Part shown: piece after piece, positions 46,956-56,755 of the stretch
How positions within the stretch are numbered: position 1 is the stretch's first letter
Layout of the letters: each line of letters opens with the position of its first letter
Position numbers and translations under genes: made by a program
NCBI GenBank assembly: GCA_963971425.1
Contig: OZ020525.1
Location: forward strand, 11,538,187-11,602,186
Source: Bryoerythrophyllum caledonicum
Lineage: Eukaryota > Streptophyta > Bryopsida > Pottiales > Pottiaceae
DNA: 64,000 nucleotides
Direction of reading: 5' to 3'
The notes under the pieces: generated by a model
Told to the model about the DNA's origin: nothing
Databases searched by the model: none
What the model saw: the letters and a program-made list of their open reading frames with translations, nothing else

Positions 46956-48596
46956 CTAGTTTGACATGTCCATATTGCCTTCGATTTCAAGTGTATCCGG
47001 ATGGTCGGCTTGGAGGGTTTCCAAGGTGATTCTCATTTGTTTTTGGAGAAGGGCTATTTGGACTCTTGAGTTTCTATTGGATTCGGCTTGGACTTTGTCC
47101 GCATATACTCGAGCTTCTTCCACAATCTCGTCTTTGAGCAAACTCATTTCTTTCCTTATTTCCCCCAATGTTGTCACTGCACCTTTGTTTACAGCTTCCT
47201 CAACCATTCGGTTGAGATCTGATTTGGTGAAGTTTTGTGTTGGTGCATTTTCCAAGGCTTGTACGGTATTGGCTAGGACAGTGTTCACATCGGTGAAGCC
47301 AAGCCGTGCAAGCTCTTCGGATGTTGGTGCATTTATTCCATCCAAACTTTTTGGGTGGGGACAAAATTCGACATACTTCCCTAATATTTTTGCATTTTGT
47401 TTGACAAACTTTTTGTATACAGCCGCATTAAGACATTGGACATTGCAAGACCCTATATGTTTATTGTTTTCCAGCCGAAAGAAGACACCTGCCACATTTC
47501 TTTCACCCATGTATGCTTTTATACCCTCTTCTAGTGATGAGGTGGATTTTGTCTTGTTTAAATTTTTTACAATTAAGACTACGGCATTTTTCTTAGCCTT
47601 GTCATCTTCCGACATTTTTTCCTTGCTTGCAAATGATGCATCCATCAGCTCATTGGAAAATGAGATTTTGAGTGACCTTATCCTTTTAGCTTCCTCCGGT
47701 GACGGTGCTTTAATCCAAGCAAAGTCCGCCCCTTCATTTTTTTGGATATTGGTCACTTCAAAATCTAGACCTCTAGAAAAACCATCCCTCACCACTTCCT
47801 CAAACATATTATACCATTTCTTGCTTTTGAGATTTGCACTATTTACTCTTATAGAGAGTAAACTAGCAATGGCAATGGAGTCAAAGGATTTGCATACTTT
47901 CCCCCTACAATTTTGTCCATCCAGTTTGAGGATGAACGGTCGAAGACCTTGTAGGAGCCCCGATCCATCTGTTTTAGGATTTTTGAGGTGTACTTTGATA
48001 GACCCACTCCATTTTTTTGACCCATGATAACACATGATTGCAATGGGTTCACCAAGAATTTCCCCCACTTCAATGTTCATGTGTTTCAATCTTGCAATGA
48101 CCATACTCATCACATCATCTTTTAGTATCACAAGTTCCCCTAACTCGAAGAAGATGGCAACGTGATAATCGAGTGCAAACCCATTTTCATCAATCTCAAG
48201 TTCATGAGGGAGTTGGGTTAGATTGTAATGATTCCCCCCTTCCTTATCATCCCTCTTGGAAGGCCATTCTTCTTGAATGACATATGGGAAGGCGGGGTTG
48301 GACACATTACTTTCCAATGCTTCCTCATGACTTATACCCATTCTAACCATTTGACTCACAGAATGCTTTGGTTCTATAGGAAGATTTTGGTCCATGGCAA
48401 GTGCATTTAGTGCATGAAATCCTAGCCAAAAGGGAGGGCGTTGAAATTCATGAATTTCTTTGCCCTTAACCTTCTTCTGGCTTGAAAGGATTTGTGCACC
48501 ACTAGACCTTTTTTGACTCACAATTTCTACTTCAATCATTGGACTATCACAAAAAAGCTTTTTGGAGGCGGATGCTATACTTGGAGTTGACGCCAT
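46956..48596 (-). CDS. LINE ORF1, RNA-binding-like protein with C-terminal coiled coil
   Basis: The frame is 546 codons from ATG 48596 (MASTPSIASASKKL) to TAG 46956. The frame stays open 131 codons further upstream, but the sequence just before this ATG (TTTGGTTTTGTACAG|A) looks like a splice acceptor, which favours the start chosen here. No CCHC knuckles are seen. The middle part (about 190-430) has alternating hydrophobic segments compatible with RRM-like folds, and residues about 460-535 (DLNRMVEEAVNKG, IRKEMSLLKDEIVEEAR) form a likely coiled coil. By position it is the LINE nucleic-acid chaperone that packages the RNA; that role is inferred. It ends 3 bases before ORF2's frame, which has no AUG. 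Confidence 0.75.
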   Translation of the reverse strand: MASTPSIASASKKLFCDSPMIEVEIVSQKRSSGAQILSSQKKVKGKEIHEFQRPPFWLGFHALNALAMDQNLPIEPKHSVSQMVRMGISHEEALESNVSNPAFPYVIQEEWPSKRDDKEGGNHYNLTQLPHELEIDENGFALDYHVAIFFELGELVILKDDVMSMVIARLKHMNIEVGEILGEPIAIMCYHGSKKWSGSIKVHLKNPKTDGSGLLQGLRPFILKLDGQNCRGKVCKSFDSIAIASLLSIRVNSANLKSKKWYNMFEEVVRDGFSRGLDFEVTNIQKNEGADFAWIKAPSPEEAKRIRSLKISFSNELMDASFASKEKMSEDDKAKKNAVVLIVKNLNKTKSTSSLEEGIKAYMGERNVAGVFFRLENNKHIGSCNVQCLNAAVYKKFVKQNAKILGKYVEFCPHPKSLDGINAPTSEELARLGFTDVNTVLANTVQALENAPTQNFTKSDLNRMVEEAVNKGAVTTLGEIRKEMSLLKDEIVEEARVYADKVQAESNRNSRVQIALLQKQMRITLETLQADHPDTLEIEGNMDMSN

Positions 48597-48921
48597 TCTG
48601 TACAAAACCAAAGGATATAATTGAAATTTGTATTTGTTTTTACCATTCAAATGGCTTCTTATCACCTTAACTAAAACCTCATTCCACAAATTAAGTTGTG
48701 GGCCTATTTGAGAGTTTATAGTTAAGAAGAAGTACTTTCTTGCAACAACATTGGTAACACAACTTATGCAAAGTATACACCATTGTTTAGAGACCATTTG
48801 CACCATCTTATGGAAGAAGAAGGTGCTCAATGGGGGGCTATTATGTTGCCTAATATTTTCAACATACACACACGCATGGGAGGTGCCAGAAAATAGGTCA
48901 CCTCCCCAAGTAAATGAAAAT

Positions 48922-50523
48922 TTATAAATGATTTGTGCGAATGTCCATGGGTTTGCAAAATAAGCCCCTTGAATACCACAGACAAACAAATAGTAAGGGG
49001 AGAGAAAGGAGGTTTTGACCTGATTGTCTTGGTTTGGCTTTCTTGAGGCACGGGCTCTCCTGCCAGCATGTCCACGTAGTCTTCTTCCACCTACGTAGGT
49101 TGCTTTCTTGTGTCTTCCAAGATTTGACTACACTCCACCGAGTGCTTCCTTTCTTCTGTCCTCTAATCTTAATGAGTGTCCGTTCCTTATTTTCGGGTCT
49201 CCCGCTCTTGCCTCTAGGTCTCAAGCCTACGTAGGCAGAGCCCAGTTGCTTCTCAAGCCACGAACCCTCGTGTGCAGGGTTCCGTTGCTCCCCAAGCCCC
49301 AAACCCACACAGGCAGGGTCCAGCTGCTCCCCAAGCCCCAAACCCTCGCAGGCAGGGTCCAGCTGCTCCCCAAGCCCCGAACCCTCGCAGGCACTTCCCA
49401 CTTGCCCAAGTTCTTTTCTGTGGTCACCTCCTGCCCTCCAGCCTTCTTGCGGCGATTGACGGTGCTCGTCTCTTTCTGTCCCTATCCGCCGGTGCTTGTG
49501 TGCTTCCGCCTTGTTCCGCCTCCACCGCTCGTGGTCGTGGTCTGTATGTGCCCGTCCGCTTGTCTTGCACTCGTGCTCAATAGCTCCTCCCGACCTCCGG
49601 TTGTCTATAGCAGATGTATTGCTCCCGGACTTTCTGCCCTCGTATTCTGTGCTCCAATCGGCGCCTAAGTGTGCACACACTTTGCACTTTTGTTTTGCCT
49701 CCCCATAGTTTCTTCTTACTCCTCGGCTGTTTGCGGCAGCCGTGCTGCGCCTGCGGTTGTCTTCACGTTCCTTCCGCCGGAGCTTAGAAACACATATGTT
49801 TCGGTACCCTTTGTATGCTCTCCTCCAGGCGAACCTAAAATGCCCCCTCCTGTGCTCTCCGTGCTCAGGCGCTGAGTCGTTGCTTGTGGGTTTTTTGTGG
49901 CAGGGCCTCCTGCGACCTTGATCTTGGATTGCGATGGACTGAAGTTGTGACGACGAGCTCCTACAACAGACCCCACCTGATGCGGAGGAGACGACGGCTT
50001 CTTGGAGGTGTGACGGGGGTCCTCGATTCTCCGTCCTTGCAACCGCTCCAGGTACGTCTTGGGGTTTGGGTAGGGTAGGAGCTTGTTGTAGGTTGGCAAC
50101 GATCCTGCTGGGGTTACTGCGTAGATCTGCTGTGTTGTGTCGGGAGGGAGTCTGACCACGTATGTTGTCCTGTGTCCAGGTTGTGGTGGTGTAGAAATGT
50201 AGCGGCGTCGTTGTGCAGTGGCGGCCAACAGGAGCTACGACTGGAGGCAGCAGGGATTCCTCCGTTCGGTGTGTAGGTAAGGCTCCCAGTCTTGCGATCT
50301 TCGGTTGATCTTCGGTTTTGTACCCCAGTGGATCTTGATCTTCCTTGTGCTTGTAGCTTCGCCTTCTTGTAGGTCTCACATACGTTCTGTCTCCTGCAGT
50401 GCGGCCTATGCACGGATCTACTGTTAATTTTATTGGTGCCTCAGTGCTGTGCAAGTGATGTAAATACTGAGGACGATACAACATGGATAAGCACGGGTCA
50501 GTGCGTTTATAAGCAACCAACAA
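48922..50523 (-). CDS. possible leader ORF of the LINE
   Basis: A 533-codon minus-strand frame upstream of ORF1, overlapping the open extension of the ORF1 frame. It is basic and low in hydrophobic residues, and contains the 39-bp tandem repeat as a 13-residue unit (GLGEQLDPACEGL). A second frame (49716-50228) is also open in part, and plus-strand frames exist, because the region is GC-rich and poor in stops. So coding is uncertain. Confidence 0.3.
   Translation of the reverse strand: MLVAYKRTDPCLSMLYRPQYLHHLHSTEAPIKLTVDPCIGRTAGDRTYVRPTRRRSYKHKEDQDPLGYKTEDQPKIARLGALPTHRTEESLLPPVVAPVGRHCTTTPLHFYTTTTWTQDNIRGQTPSRHNTADLRSNPSRIVANLQQAPTLPKPQDVPGAVARTENRGPPSHLQEAVVSSASGGVCCRSSSSQLQSIAIQDQGRRRPCHKKPTSNDSAPEHGEHRRGHFRFAWRRAYKGYRNICVSKLRRKEREDNRRRSTAAANSRGVRRNYGEAKQKCKVCAHLGADWSTEYEGRKSGSNTSAIDNRRSGGAIEHECKTSGRAHTDHDHERWRRNKAEAHKHRRIGTERDEHRQSPQEGWRAGGDHRKELGQVGSACEGSGLGEQLDPACEGLGLGEQLDPACVGLGLGEQRNPAHEGSWLEKQLGSAYVGLRPRGKSGRPENKERTLIKIRGQKKGSTRWSVVKSWKTQESNLRRWKKTTWTCWQESPCLKKAKPRQSGQNLLSLPLLFVCLWYSRGLFCKPMDIRTNHL
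49222..49395. repeat. 39-bp tandem repeat in the LINE leader
   Basis: About four copies of a 39-bp unit containing CTGCTCCCCAAGCCCCAAAC. The unit length is a multiple of three, so it keeps all frames open. Confidence 0.9.
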
Positions 50524-50571
50524 AGGATTAATATGAAACAGAAGGAAAAGGGTAAGAGATTCATCACAGAT

Positions 50572-52449
50572 CTAGGCCGTCCTCGATAGTTGCGAGATCA
50601 GCAGCTCTTTCTTCCACCAGCCACCTCTCAGGTACGAATTCTCCCAATAGGCTGCGCAAATGGTTCCTAGCTTCCTAGGAGCATGGAGAGTGGGACTGCG
50701 CAGAAGGACAGAGTGAGAGGACTTGAATGTAGGACAAGAGCATGTTTTATACCTTGTGATCTGTAGATGTTCGATGGATGTCGTTATGGTTGATGAGCGA
50801 CGTCGTTCATGAGTTTGTGGCCGTTTAGGGTTGTCTGCTTCTGGTTGCCGTTTGATTTCTTTCTGACGGCTGTGGTGCCCTTGATTTCTTCTTGCCGTTT
50901 GATCTATTTTGGTTCTTGGTTTGTCGTGGCGGCTAGGGTTTTGTTGATAATATATTTTCCTGGTTTTCGAATTGCTTCTGCCAACATGCACTAAAAATTT
51001 GCAAGGGGGGGAGAGTGTAATTGGAAGGTTGGTGGGAATACTTACTTGTGTGTGAGCGTCCCTTGTTGTTGCATGGTGTTTTGGGATCTTGCATTCATGC
51101 TGATGTTGTTGTGGCTGGCTTGTGGGGTCTTGCGAGATGTGAGTCGAGGGGGTTGCAAATTCTCCTGCTTGTGATGCTGTTGCTTCTTCGTGTACTGCAA
51201 GTGGTGTCTTCTTATGTTTGCTCTGTGTGTTTCTTCTGCTGGTACTGTTTCGGTGTCTTATTCTGCTGGTTGCTGCCTGTTGGGGAAGTGTGCAGTCTTC
51301 CCTGGAGGTAACTGATAAAAAACATGTGGTAATTAAGTAATTGATGGGTGTACGTACCTTGCGGCTGGTTGAGTTGACCCTGTGATAGTGTTGGCGTTTC
51401 GGATTTCGTGACTTGGATCTGTTCCAGCTGCCGATTTGCGGGGCTTTCGCTTCTTGTATTGCTGGTTTTGGTGGCGTGTAATATCTTCCCTTGTGCTTTG
51501 TCTTGATATTTTCTGTCCATACTCTCCACAGTAATGTTTTGCTATGGGAGTAAAATGAACGGAGGGTTAGGGAGCTTACCTCACGGGTGTTGATGTTGTC
51601 CGTTGTTATTTGATGCCTTGTTGATGGTGGCCGATTCTCATGAGCTTGGGGACGTTCTCTGTGTCGCAGTTGGAGGAGTGCATGTTGGCACTTCGACTTG
51701 GTCTTGGCGATTTGTACGGCTAGGACGGAGGATGTGTAGTGGATTTGCGGCTGGTTCAGGATGTGCGGCTGGTCGAGGATGTTCTTCTGGTCGAGGATGT
51801 ACGGCTGGTAAAGTGTGTACGGTACCTGCAGAGGTTGTGCAGCTGGTACCGCAGGAAATTTGTAACTCGTGCAGGAGAGCTCTTCGTTGGTTTGCTGGAG
51901 TTTGTACCTGAGCCGTCTGTGAGCTGGTGCGTGTCTCTACAGGTTGTATTCCGGCGTCTTTCTCATGCTGCTGATGTTTGTCTGGGACTTCTCTTGTTGA
52001 CGTTGGTTTGGTGGCACCTGTGCAGGTACATGTGGTTGGTGTGGCGAAGTCTCGGCGCCCATCTTAGAGTGGTGTCGCTCCATGTCATTTTGCGCATGTT
52101 CTTGTGTTAATCTGGCTAGGTTAGATCTACTTCTTGACCTCTTGGGATGGGGGTTAGGCATACTTGTAAAAACCATAGTAGCCACAAGAGTGTTTCTACT
52201 ATGTTTGTGCAAATACTGAAACATTACAAAGTAAATAATATGTATGTGTAACTTAGCTGAAATCGGCGATAGTTGGTCCTTGTGAGCAGGTCTTGTATTT
52301 CGGTGTTGGTCTTGTGTCCATTGCGGATATGGGTCGATCTTGTGCATGTGCTTGACTCCTAGTTGAGGAGGTGATAGGTGTGGTGCTTCTAGTTGTGGTA
52401 CGGTATCCAGATCTAGATCCATATGTGCATAGTTGACATGGAAGTACAA
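50572..52449 (-). CDS. possible upstream ORF (ORF0) of the LINE with mini-introns
   Basis: From ATG 52449 the frame is open to a TAG at 51937-51939, then continues open in the same frame to 51580. Two short GT..AG intervals follow: 51579-51542 (38 nt, GTAAGC...CCCATAG) and 51357-51312 (46 nt, GTACGT...TTATCAG). Removing both joins three open frames in phase, and the last then runs open to 50572. A third in-frame AT-rich interval (52257-52216, 42 nt) has a GC..AG shape. The product would be basic and Gln/Pro/Thr-rich, with 7-residue repeats (HPRPEEHPRPAAHPEP in another frame), and has no recognised domain. The TAG may be a lesion of this copy. Coding status is inference. Confidence 0.35.
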
Positions 52450-52807
52450 GATCTAGGATCAGATCTGGCCCAACACAGAGTCCCCACTTCAGATCTTCTC
52501 TCCCATATCTATGCTAAATCTTTGTACCCATATCAACTTGTGACAACAGATCAAGAGATTGCAATCCCTTCCAACACTACACATCCTAGAAACACCATGT
52601 TAGCAACAAAACGAGGCGCATAATGGGATTTGCAATGAGACCCAGCAACCCTCACTGCCTTATGCTTCGTGTTTGTGCCTAACACCTAAATCCCTCCTCA
52701 CCAGGTTTTGCGGAGCTACTCGCTAACCATCTCTTTCTCCCCTCTGAGTGTCAATCCCTCGAAAGTCAAACAAGGCCAATCAGCATTGGGTACCTCCATG
52801 AGTTGGT

Positions 52808-52820
52808 AACTTGTTCGCAA
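52808..52820. repeat. LINE target-site duplication, right copy
   Basis: AACTTGTTCGCAA, identical to 39257-39269. It continues into TTAGTGTACTAAGG, the right arm of MITE A. Confidence 0.8.
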
Positions 52821-53125
52821 TTAGTGTACTAAGGTAAGTACACTATTTGTGCCATACACTAAATGAAACTTTTAGTGTACCAACAAGTGGCAAGAAAATC
52901 TAATTTGGAAGTACAATATGTAGAAAAGAAGTAGTTTTTTGCTACCTTGACCGACAATGTATGAAAATGTTTGACTTGGGTTAAAAAAAAATTTTGCACT
53001 AATGACAAGGATTTTTTATTACATCTTTAAAGAAGGTAATATTTTCTATGTGTATGAAAAATCTCAGTGTCAATAGAAACTTCTAGAAAAAGTTTTGGAA
53101 CTACCCGGAGTCCTCAATTTAACTT

Positions 53126-53394
53126 TGAAGGCTAATAACATTCATAAAATGAATCCAAAAAATAATTCAAAAATATTTCTACAAAGCTCATATTAGTGAG
53201 ACTTAGGTATAATTTTTTTTAAAGGATATTTTTTTCAAATTTTAGAAACATGCCCAAAATGTAGATCGCCCCTCAAGGTTAACCCTTAAATGTCAGAAGG
53301 TGCCGCTGATGGCCACCGTATTCTGCATGTACGGTGTCGTATTTAAACATGATAAGGTTCAGATATTGAAATGAATCCCAAATGAAAGACGTTA
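53126..53394. other. AT-rich spacer
   Basis: Sequence between R copy 4 and MITE B. No gene or clear repeat is seen. Confidence 0.4.
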
Positions 53395-53611
53395 CACGAA
53401 ACATCGCATTTAGTGTAGCGCCCAGTAAATGACTTGTACATGCTATAAGTTTTTACTTTAAGTGAATATTTTTACCAACTATATTTATGATGATCCTCTT
53501 ATTTGAATACTATAGAGAGTTGTGCTCTTGGTAAAAATTGGCATCACGAGTAAAAACTTATAGCATTTACAAGTCATTTACTGGGCACTACACTAAATGC
53601 GATGTTTAGTG
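53395..53611. mobile_element. TA-flanked MITE, copy B
   Basis: The element is 217 bp with terminal inverted repeats of about 60 bp (CACGAAACATCGCATTTAGT... against CACTAAACATCGCATTTAGT...) that differ at about four positions. TA flanks both ends (53393-53394, 53612-53613). It shares the CACTAAA...TTTAGTG palindromic end with copies A and C. Confidence 0.85.
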
Positions 53612-53613
53612 TA

Positions 53614-54325
53614 GTTGAAGATTCTTCAATTCAAAGGTGTAAGTCTTACTAAACTTTAATACATTTTATGTATTCTATAGAATAAAATAAGGTCCTATAT
53701 ATACAATTCTCGAATGACATTTAAGGGTAAATGGGGTTAAGATGGAATAACTTTTTTCTCTAAGTTGGATGAGAATAAAAATTATACTTCCGCATACCTG
53801 CTTGTCTTCTTGCATCTTTGTACAAAATTTCAAAAATTGCAAATATAAATTGCAACCATGGAAACATGCTCAAGATTTGCAAAAGCCCACCTCATGATTT
53901 TTTTCATTTAGGGTTAAACCATGTAGGTGGATGATACAAGAAAGGGGGTGTAGACAAAACCAGACCCCTATTTTTATGTCAGAATAGGAACCTATTTAGA
54001 CCAAGGTAGAGCCTTCAAGGGTAATTTTGGGCTATTAGCCCCAAGTGTGGCAAAAAAAATTCCAAAAAATAACTTCTAGACTCTCAAAATAGAAAAGCCA
54101 AAAAAATAAGCCCTACTATAATCCACCCTCCGTGACATCTATCTACATGAAATTAGGAGGTTCGAGTCACGGGTGTAGACCAATTTATTTGTTTTGGACT
54201 ACAAACATGGAGGGAATAGAGGATAGTGGACTAGTACTGTAGTAGAGGGGGCAAGTTTGATTGGCTCAAACAAAAGAGGTGGTGCCCAAAAGAAACAAAA
54301 AAAAACATTGGTGCTCACCCCATTA
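53614..54325. other. AT-rich spacer, no gene
   Basis: No reading frame or repeat boundary could be supported between MITE B and MITE C. Confidence 0.4.
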
Positions 54326-54759
54326 CACTAAAAATGACATTTAGTATATCCACACTATATGATTTGTAAGTGCTCTGATTTTTTTACTTTTGATGAAGAT
54401 TTTTACCAAACGCACAACTATCTAAAGTACCCTACGTGTTGGTTGGGTTTGTACATAATTAATTCAGAATCGAGACTATAAAAAAAATTTGGAAAATATA
54501 AAGGATTTGTCTAAGGTGATACCCATGTAATGCCAAGGTCATATCCATGTAACACCTAGGTGATATCCGTTGTGTCCAAACTATTGTGGATTGGAAAAAA
54601 TAATCAACTCAACAGGGAGTATCTGAATCTGACCAGTGCGTATAGTATTCAAAGAAGCAGATCATTGTAAATATAATTGATAAAAATATACATCAAGAGT
54701 AAAAATTCATAACATTTAAAAATTGATTAGCGTGGATACACTAAATGTCATTTTTAGTG
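54326..54759. mobile_element. TA-flanked MITE, copy C
   Basis: The element is 434 bp with ends CACTAAAAATGACATTTAGT in inverted orientation, flanked by TA (54324-54325, 54760-54761). Homology of the arms extends about 80 bp inward with divergence. Its interior holds a copy of the dispersed repeat also found at 56133-56350. Confidence 0.8.
54429..54650. repeat. dispersed repeat (about 220 bp), copy 1
   Basis: It aligns with 56133-56350 over GTACATAATTAATTCA, AGGTGATACCCATGTAAT and TTGTGTCCAAAC-type blocks. It lies inside MITE C, so it is either part of that MITE family or an insertion into it. Confidence 0.6.
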
Positions 54760-54761
54760 TA

Positions 54762-55924
54762 GTCCTCAAAATCCCTCCTTCAAGTTCTCTTTGGGCCAAC
54801 AAGTGATAACAAGTGAGTAGTGACCATGAGTGCAAGAACGAGGGCACTCCACAAGAGCCTCCCTATGGCGTGCACCTCAAATTTTCTAGGAGACGCACAA
54901 AACATGTAGAGTGTTCGAGAGTGTTGATGGGGTCAACCGTCACACTGTAGCAAAATGGAGACCGTGGGATGCTCTAAGCTCTACCGTAACACCATAGCAG
55001 GGCTGCAAACCCTTGAAAATGGACAAGCACCCTCAATACAATAGATCTGTCTACCATACAACTCACAAGCAAATATATTGTATGCATGAAAAAAATATAG
55101 AAGCGACACCAGCAGAGAAAACACATAACTCTGGACAATTGACAAGACTTGATTAAAGAATGGCTAAAGTGCACCAATTTCTACTAATCCCACAAATTTG
55201 TCCAACAACTTCGCGTCTTCTAACAACGTTCCACTCTGTAGAATCTGTGGCAAGATGCTGAATGCTTAGTTTGGAACGTTGTTGGAAGATGGGAGCTTGT
55301 TGGACATAATCAAGTTTGCTGCTCCAAAGCCCCTTCACATCGGTGCAAAACTCTCCAGTGTCCACCATCACAACTACATCAGTAAAAAGATCTATTTAGC
55401 CTCTTGCTCACCTTCCTTGTCAACAAAAGTTGCTATGGCAAAAGCCTCGCCCGAGATGGAGATGAAGGGCTCTGGCTCAAGAAATTATGAGAGATGGGCT
55501 CCACTAGACTTTTTCAGGCCTTAGACTAAGAGCCCAGAGGTCCACCGACCTATTACATCCCACGTTGAAAGCCACCGTATGGTTGGAAGGGGGCCGTGCA
55601 GCACACTCACCATTGTATTAAGTGTGGCTTGACATTTACTATTACTTACCTGATTATTTAGGTCACTTTGAATGTAAACAAGTTGAGTGGTAGTAACGAC
55701 TCTGGCCTCCGAACGAGGTTGCCATGAATAAGCCATCTATAAAAATATCTTTATAAATATCAACAATATTGCCATACATTATGCCATGTCTATCCTACAC
55801 AGGAGACAAATAGAAAACAACCAACCCATTTCATAAACACATAATCTTCCATAAACGCATAAAATCACTACCAACAAGGGAATTCTCCCTAGGAAAAGCT
55901 TGAAATCATGGGAAATTGTTCCCA
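54762..55924. other. no gene supported
   Basis: Short frames at 55153-55371 (minus) and 55279-55524 (plus) overlap each other and have no recognisable domain. They may be remains of an old element. Confidence 0.4.
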
Positions 55925-56065
55925 TCTACTGGCCCTGATTACTTGTTACTAGTCACATAGTGTCTACCCTCAAAAGGAGGTAGTAATTCGTTCCCACTTT
56001 TCCTTGTCCTATGGGCAAAGATATAGTGTAGGGAACAAACATACACTCTATTCATATAGGCTTGT
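55925..56065 (+). mobile_element. LINE 3'-end fragment, diverged
   Basis: It aligns with the 3' UTR of the large LINE (39430 to 39310 on the minus strand): TTACTTGTTACT, ACATAGTGTCTACCCTC, a pyrimidine/purine block and GAACAAACATACACT. It is old and 5'-truncated. Confidence 0.65.
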
Positions 56066-56132
56066 TGAAGGGAAATAGTAGACACCACATTCAAGTTGCT
56101 CTCAAATTTCATCGTTTTTGTCTTCTTCCTGA

Positions 56133-56350
56133 AGTACCTTACGCGGATTAGTTTTGTACATGATTAATTCACAATGGAGAATGTCTAATTTTTTTAGAAA
56201 TTCAAGAGATTTATCTAGGTGATACCCATGTAATACCAAGTTGATAACTTGATACCCATGTGATGCCTAGATAATACTCATTGTGTCCGAACAACTATGA
56301 TTTGGAAAAATAAATAAATCGACAAGAAGGTGCCCACCTTTATCGATGCG
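56133..56350. repeat. dispersed repeat (about 220 bp), copy 2
   Basis: Counterpart of 54429-54650 and similar in the same blocks. It lies between the two LINE 3' fragments. Confidence 0.6.
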
Positions 56351-56675
56351 TACGGTACTAGCAAATCTCTAGATTGGAATTTTACTTAAACATGTCTTCG
56401 CAACCTACATCTAATTAGTTATGACAATTGAAAGAAGCCAAGTAGTTGGCAAAATGGTTTAATCTTTTAAGGCCTAACAACCATTTTTGGGTCGTTTTGC
56501 GCACATTAATCTCTACAATAAGTGCTCAAGCCACCTCCAAGAAAAAATGGAGGAAAATTTAAAGGTAGAGCAAGATGAGCATCTTCTAGGACTAGCGCCA
56601 CAATAATTGAAGCAAGTATTGGCAAGCTATAGTAATTCCCATGAAGTAGGGTTGCAATGATATGTACTTGTAGAT

Positions 56676-56755
56676 GGCATGGTCTTAGCAATGGAACGAA
56701 CAAACACTTTATTCACGCCGGTTCCCTTCGGGAACCGGCGTTCTTCTTCTTACTT
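56676..56755 (+). mobile_element. LINE 3'-end fragment with perfect hairpin
   Basis: GGCATGGTCTTAGCAATGG and ACGAACAAACACTTTATTCA match the end of the large LINE. Then comes CGCCGGTTCCC TTC GGGAACCGGCG, a perfect 11-bp stem with a 3-nt loop, and a TTCTTCTTCTT tail. The 5' limit may extend to about 56600 in diverged form. Confidence 0.7.

Larger units (their letters stand above)
39270..52807 (-). mobile_element. LINE (APE endonuclease, RT, RNase H) of about 13.5 kb with 13-bp target duplication
   Basis: The 5' end is at 52807 and the 3' end at 39270. In element order: a 4.2-kb leader with an upstream frame, ORF1 (48596-46956), ORF2 with 2A motif, endonuclease and reverse transcriptase (46953-42583), a middle segment (42639-40928), RNase H with a C-terminal zinc-finger-like motif (40967-39501), and a short 3' UTR with a hairpin and a TTC-type tail. 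A 13-bp duplication flanks the whole, and the MITE it entered is otherwise continuous, so the full 13.5 kb behaves as one insertion. Frames are open over more than 7 kb with only two frame offsets, so the insertion is young. The RNase H domain and the non-poly(A) tail set it apart from the common plant L1 type. Clade assignment needs an RT tree. Confidence 0.85.
38163..52877. mobile_element. TA-flanked MITE (mariner-like), copy A, interrupted by the LINE
   Basis: The ends at 38161-38185 and 52855-52879 are perfect inverted repeats including a flanking TA: CACTAAAAGTTTCATTTAGT and so on. Each terminal repeat is itself an imperfect palindrome (CACTAAA...TTTAGTG). Without the LINE the element would be about 1.2 kb. 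Its left arm contains two tandem arrays. Smaller relatives lie at 53395-53611 and 54326-54759. A TA duplication suggests the Tc1/mariner superfamily. Confidence 0.75.
38107..53125. repeat. dispersed repeat R, copy 4, split by MITE and LINE
   Basis: The R start (CCCTAAGAGCCCAAGGC) is at 38107-38160, and R sequence resumes at 52880-53125 (GAAAAGAAGTAGTTTTTTGC and downstream match 35085-35325). Between them lies the MITE that contains the LINE. Part of the middle of R is missing from this copy. Confidence 0.55.

Noticed and set aside
46966-48027. 353-codon plus-strand frame
   Set aside because: Antisense shadow of LINE ORF1, with no domain of its own.
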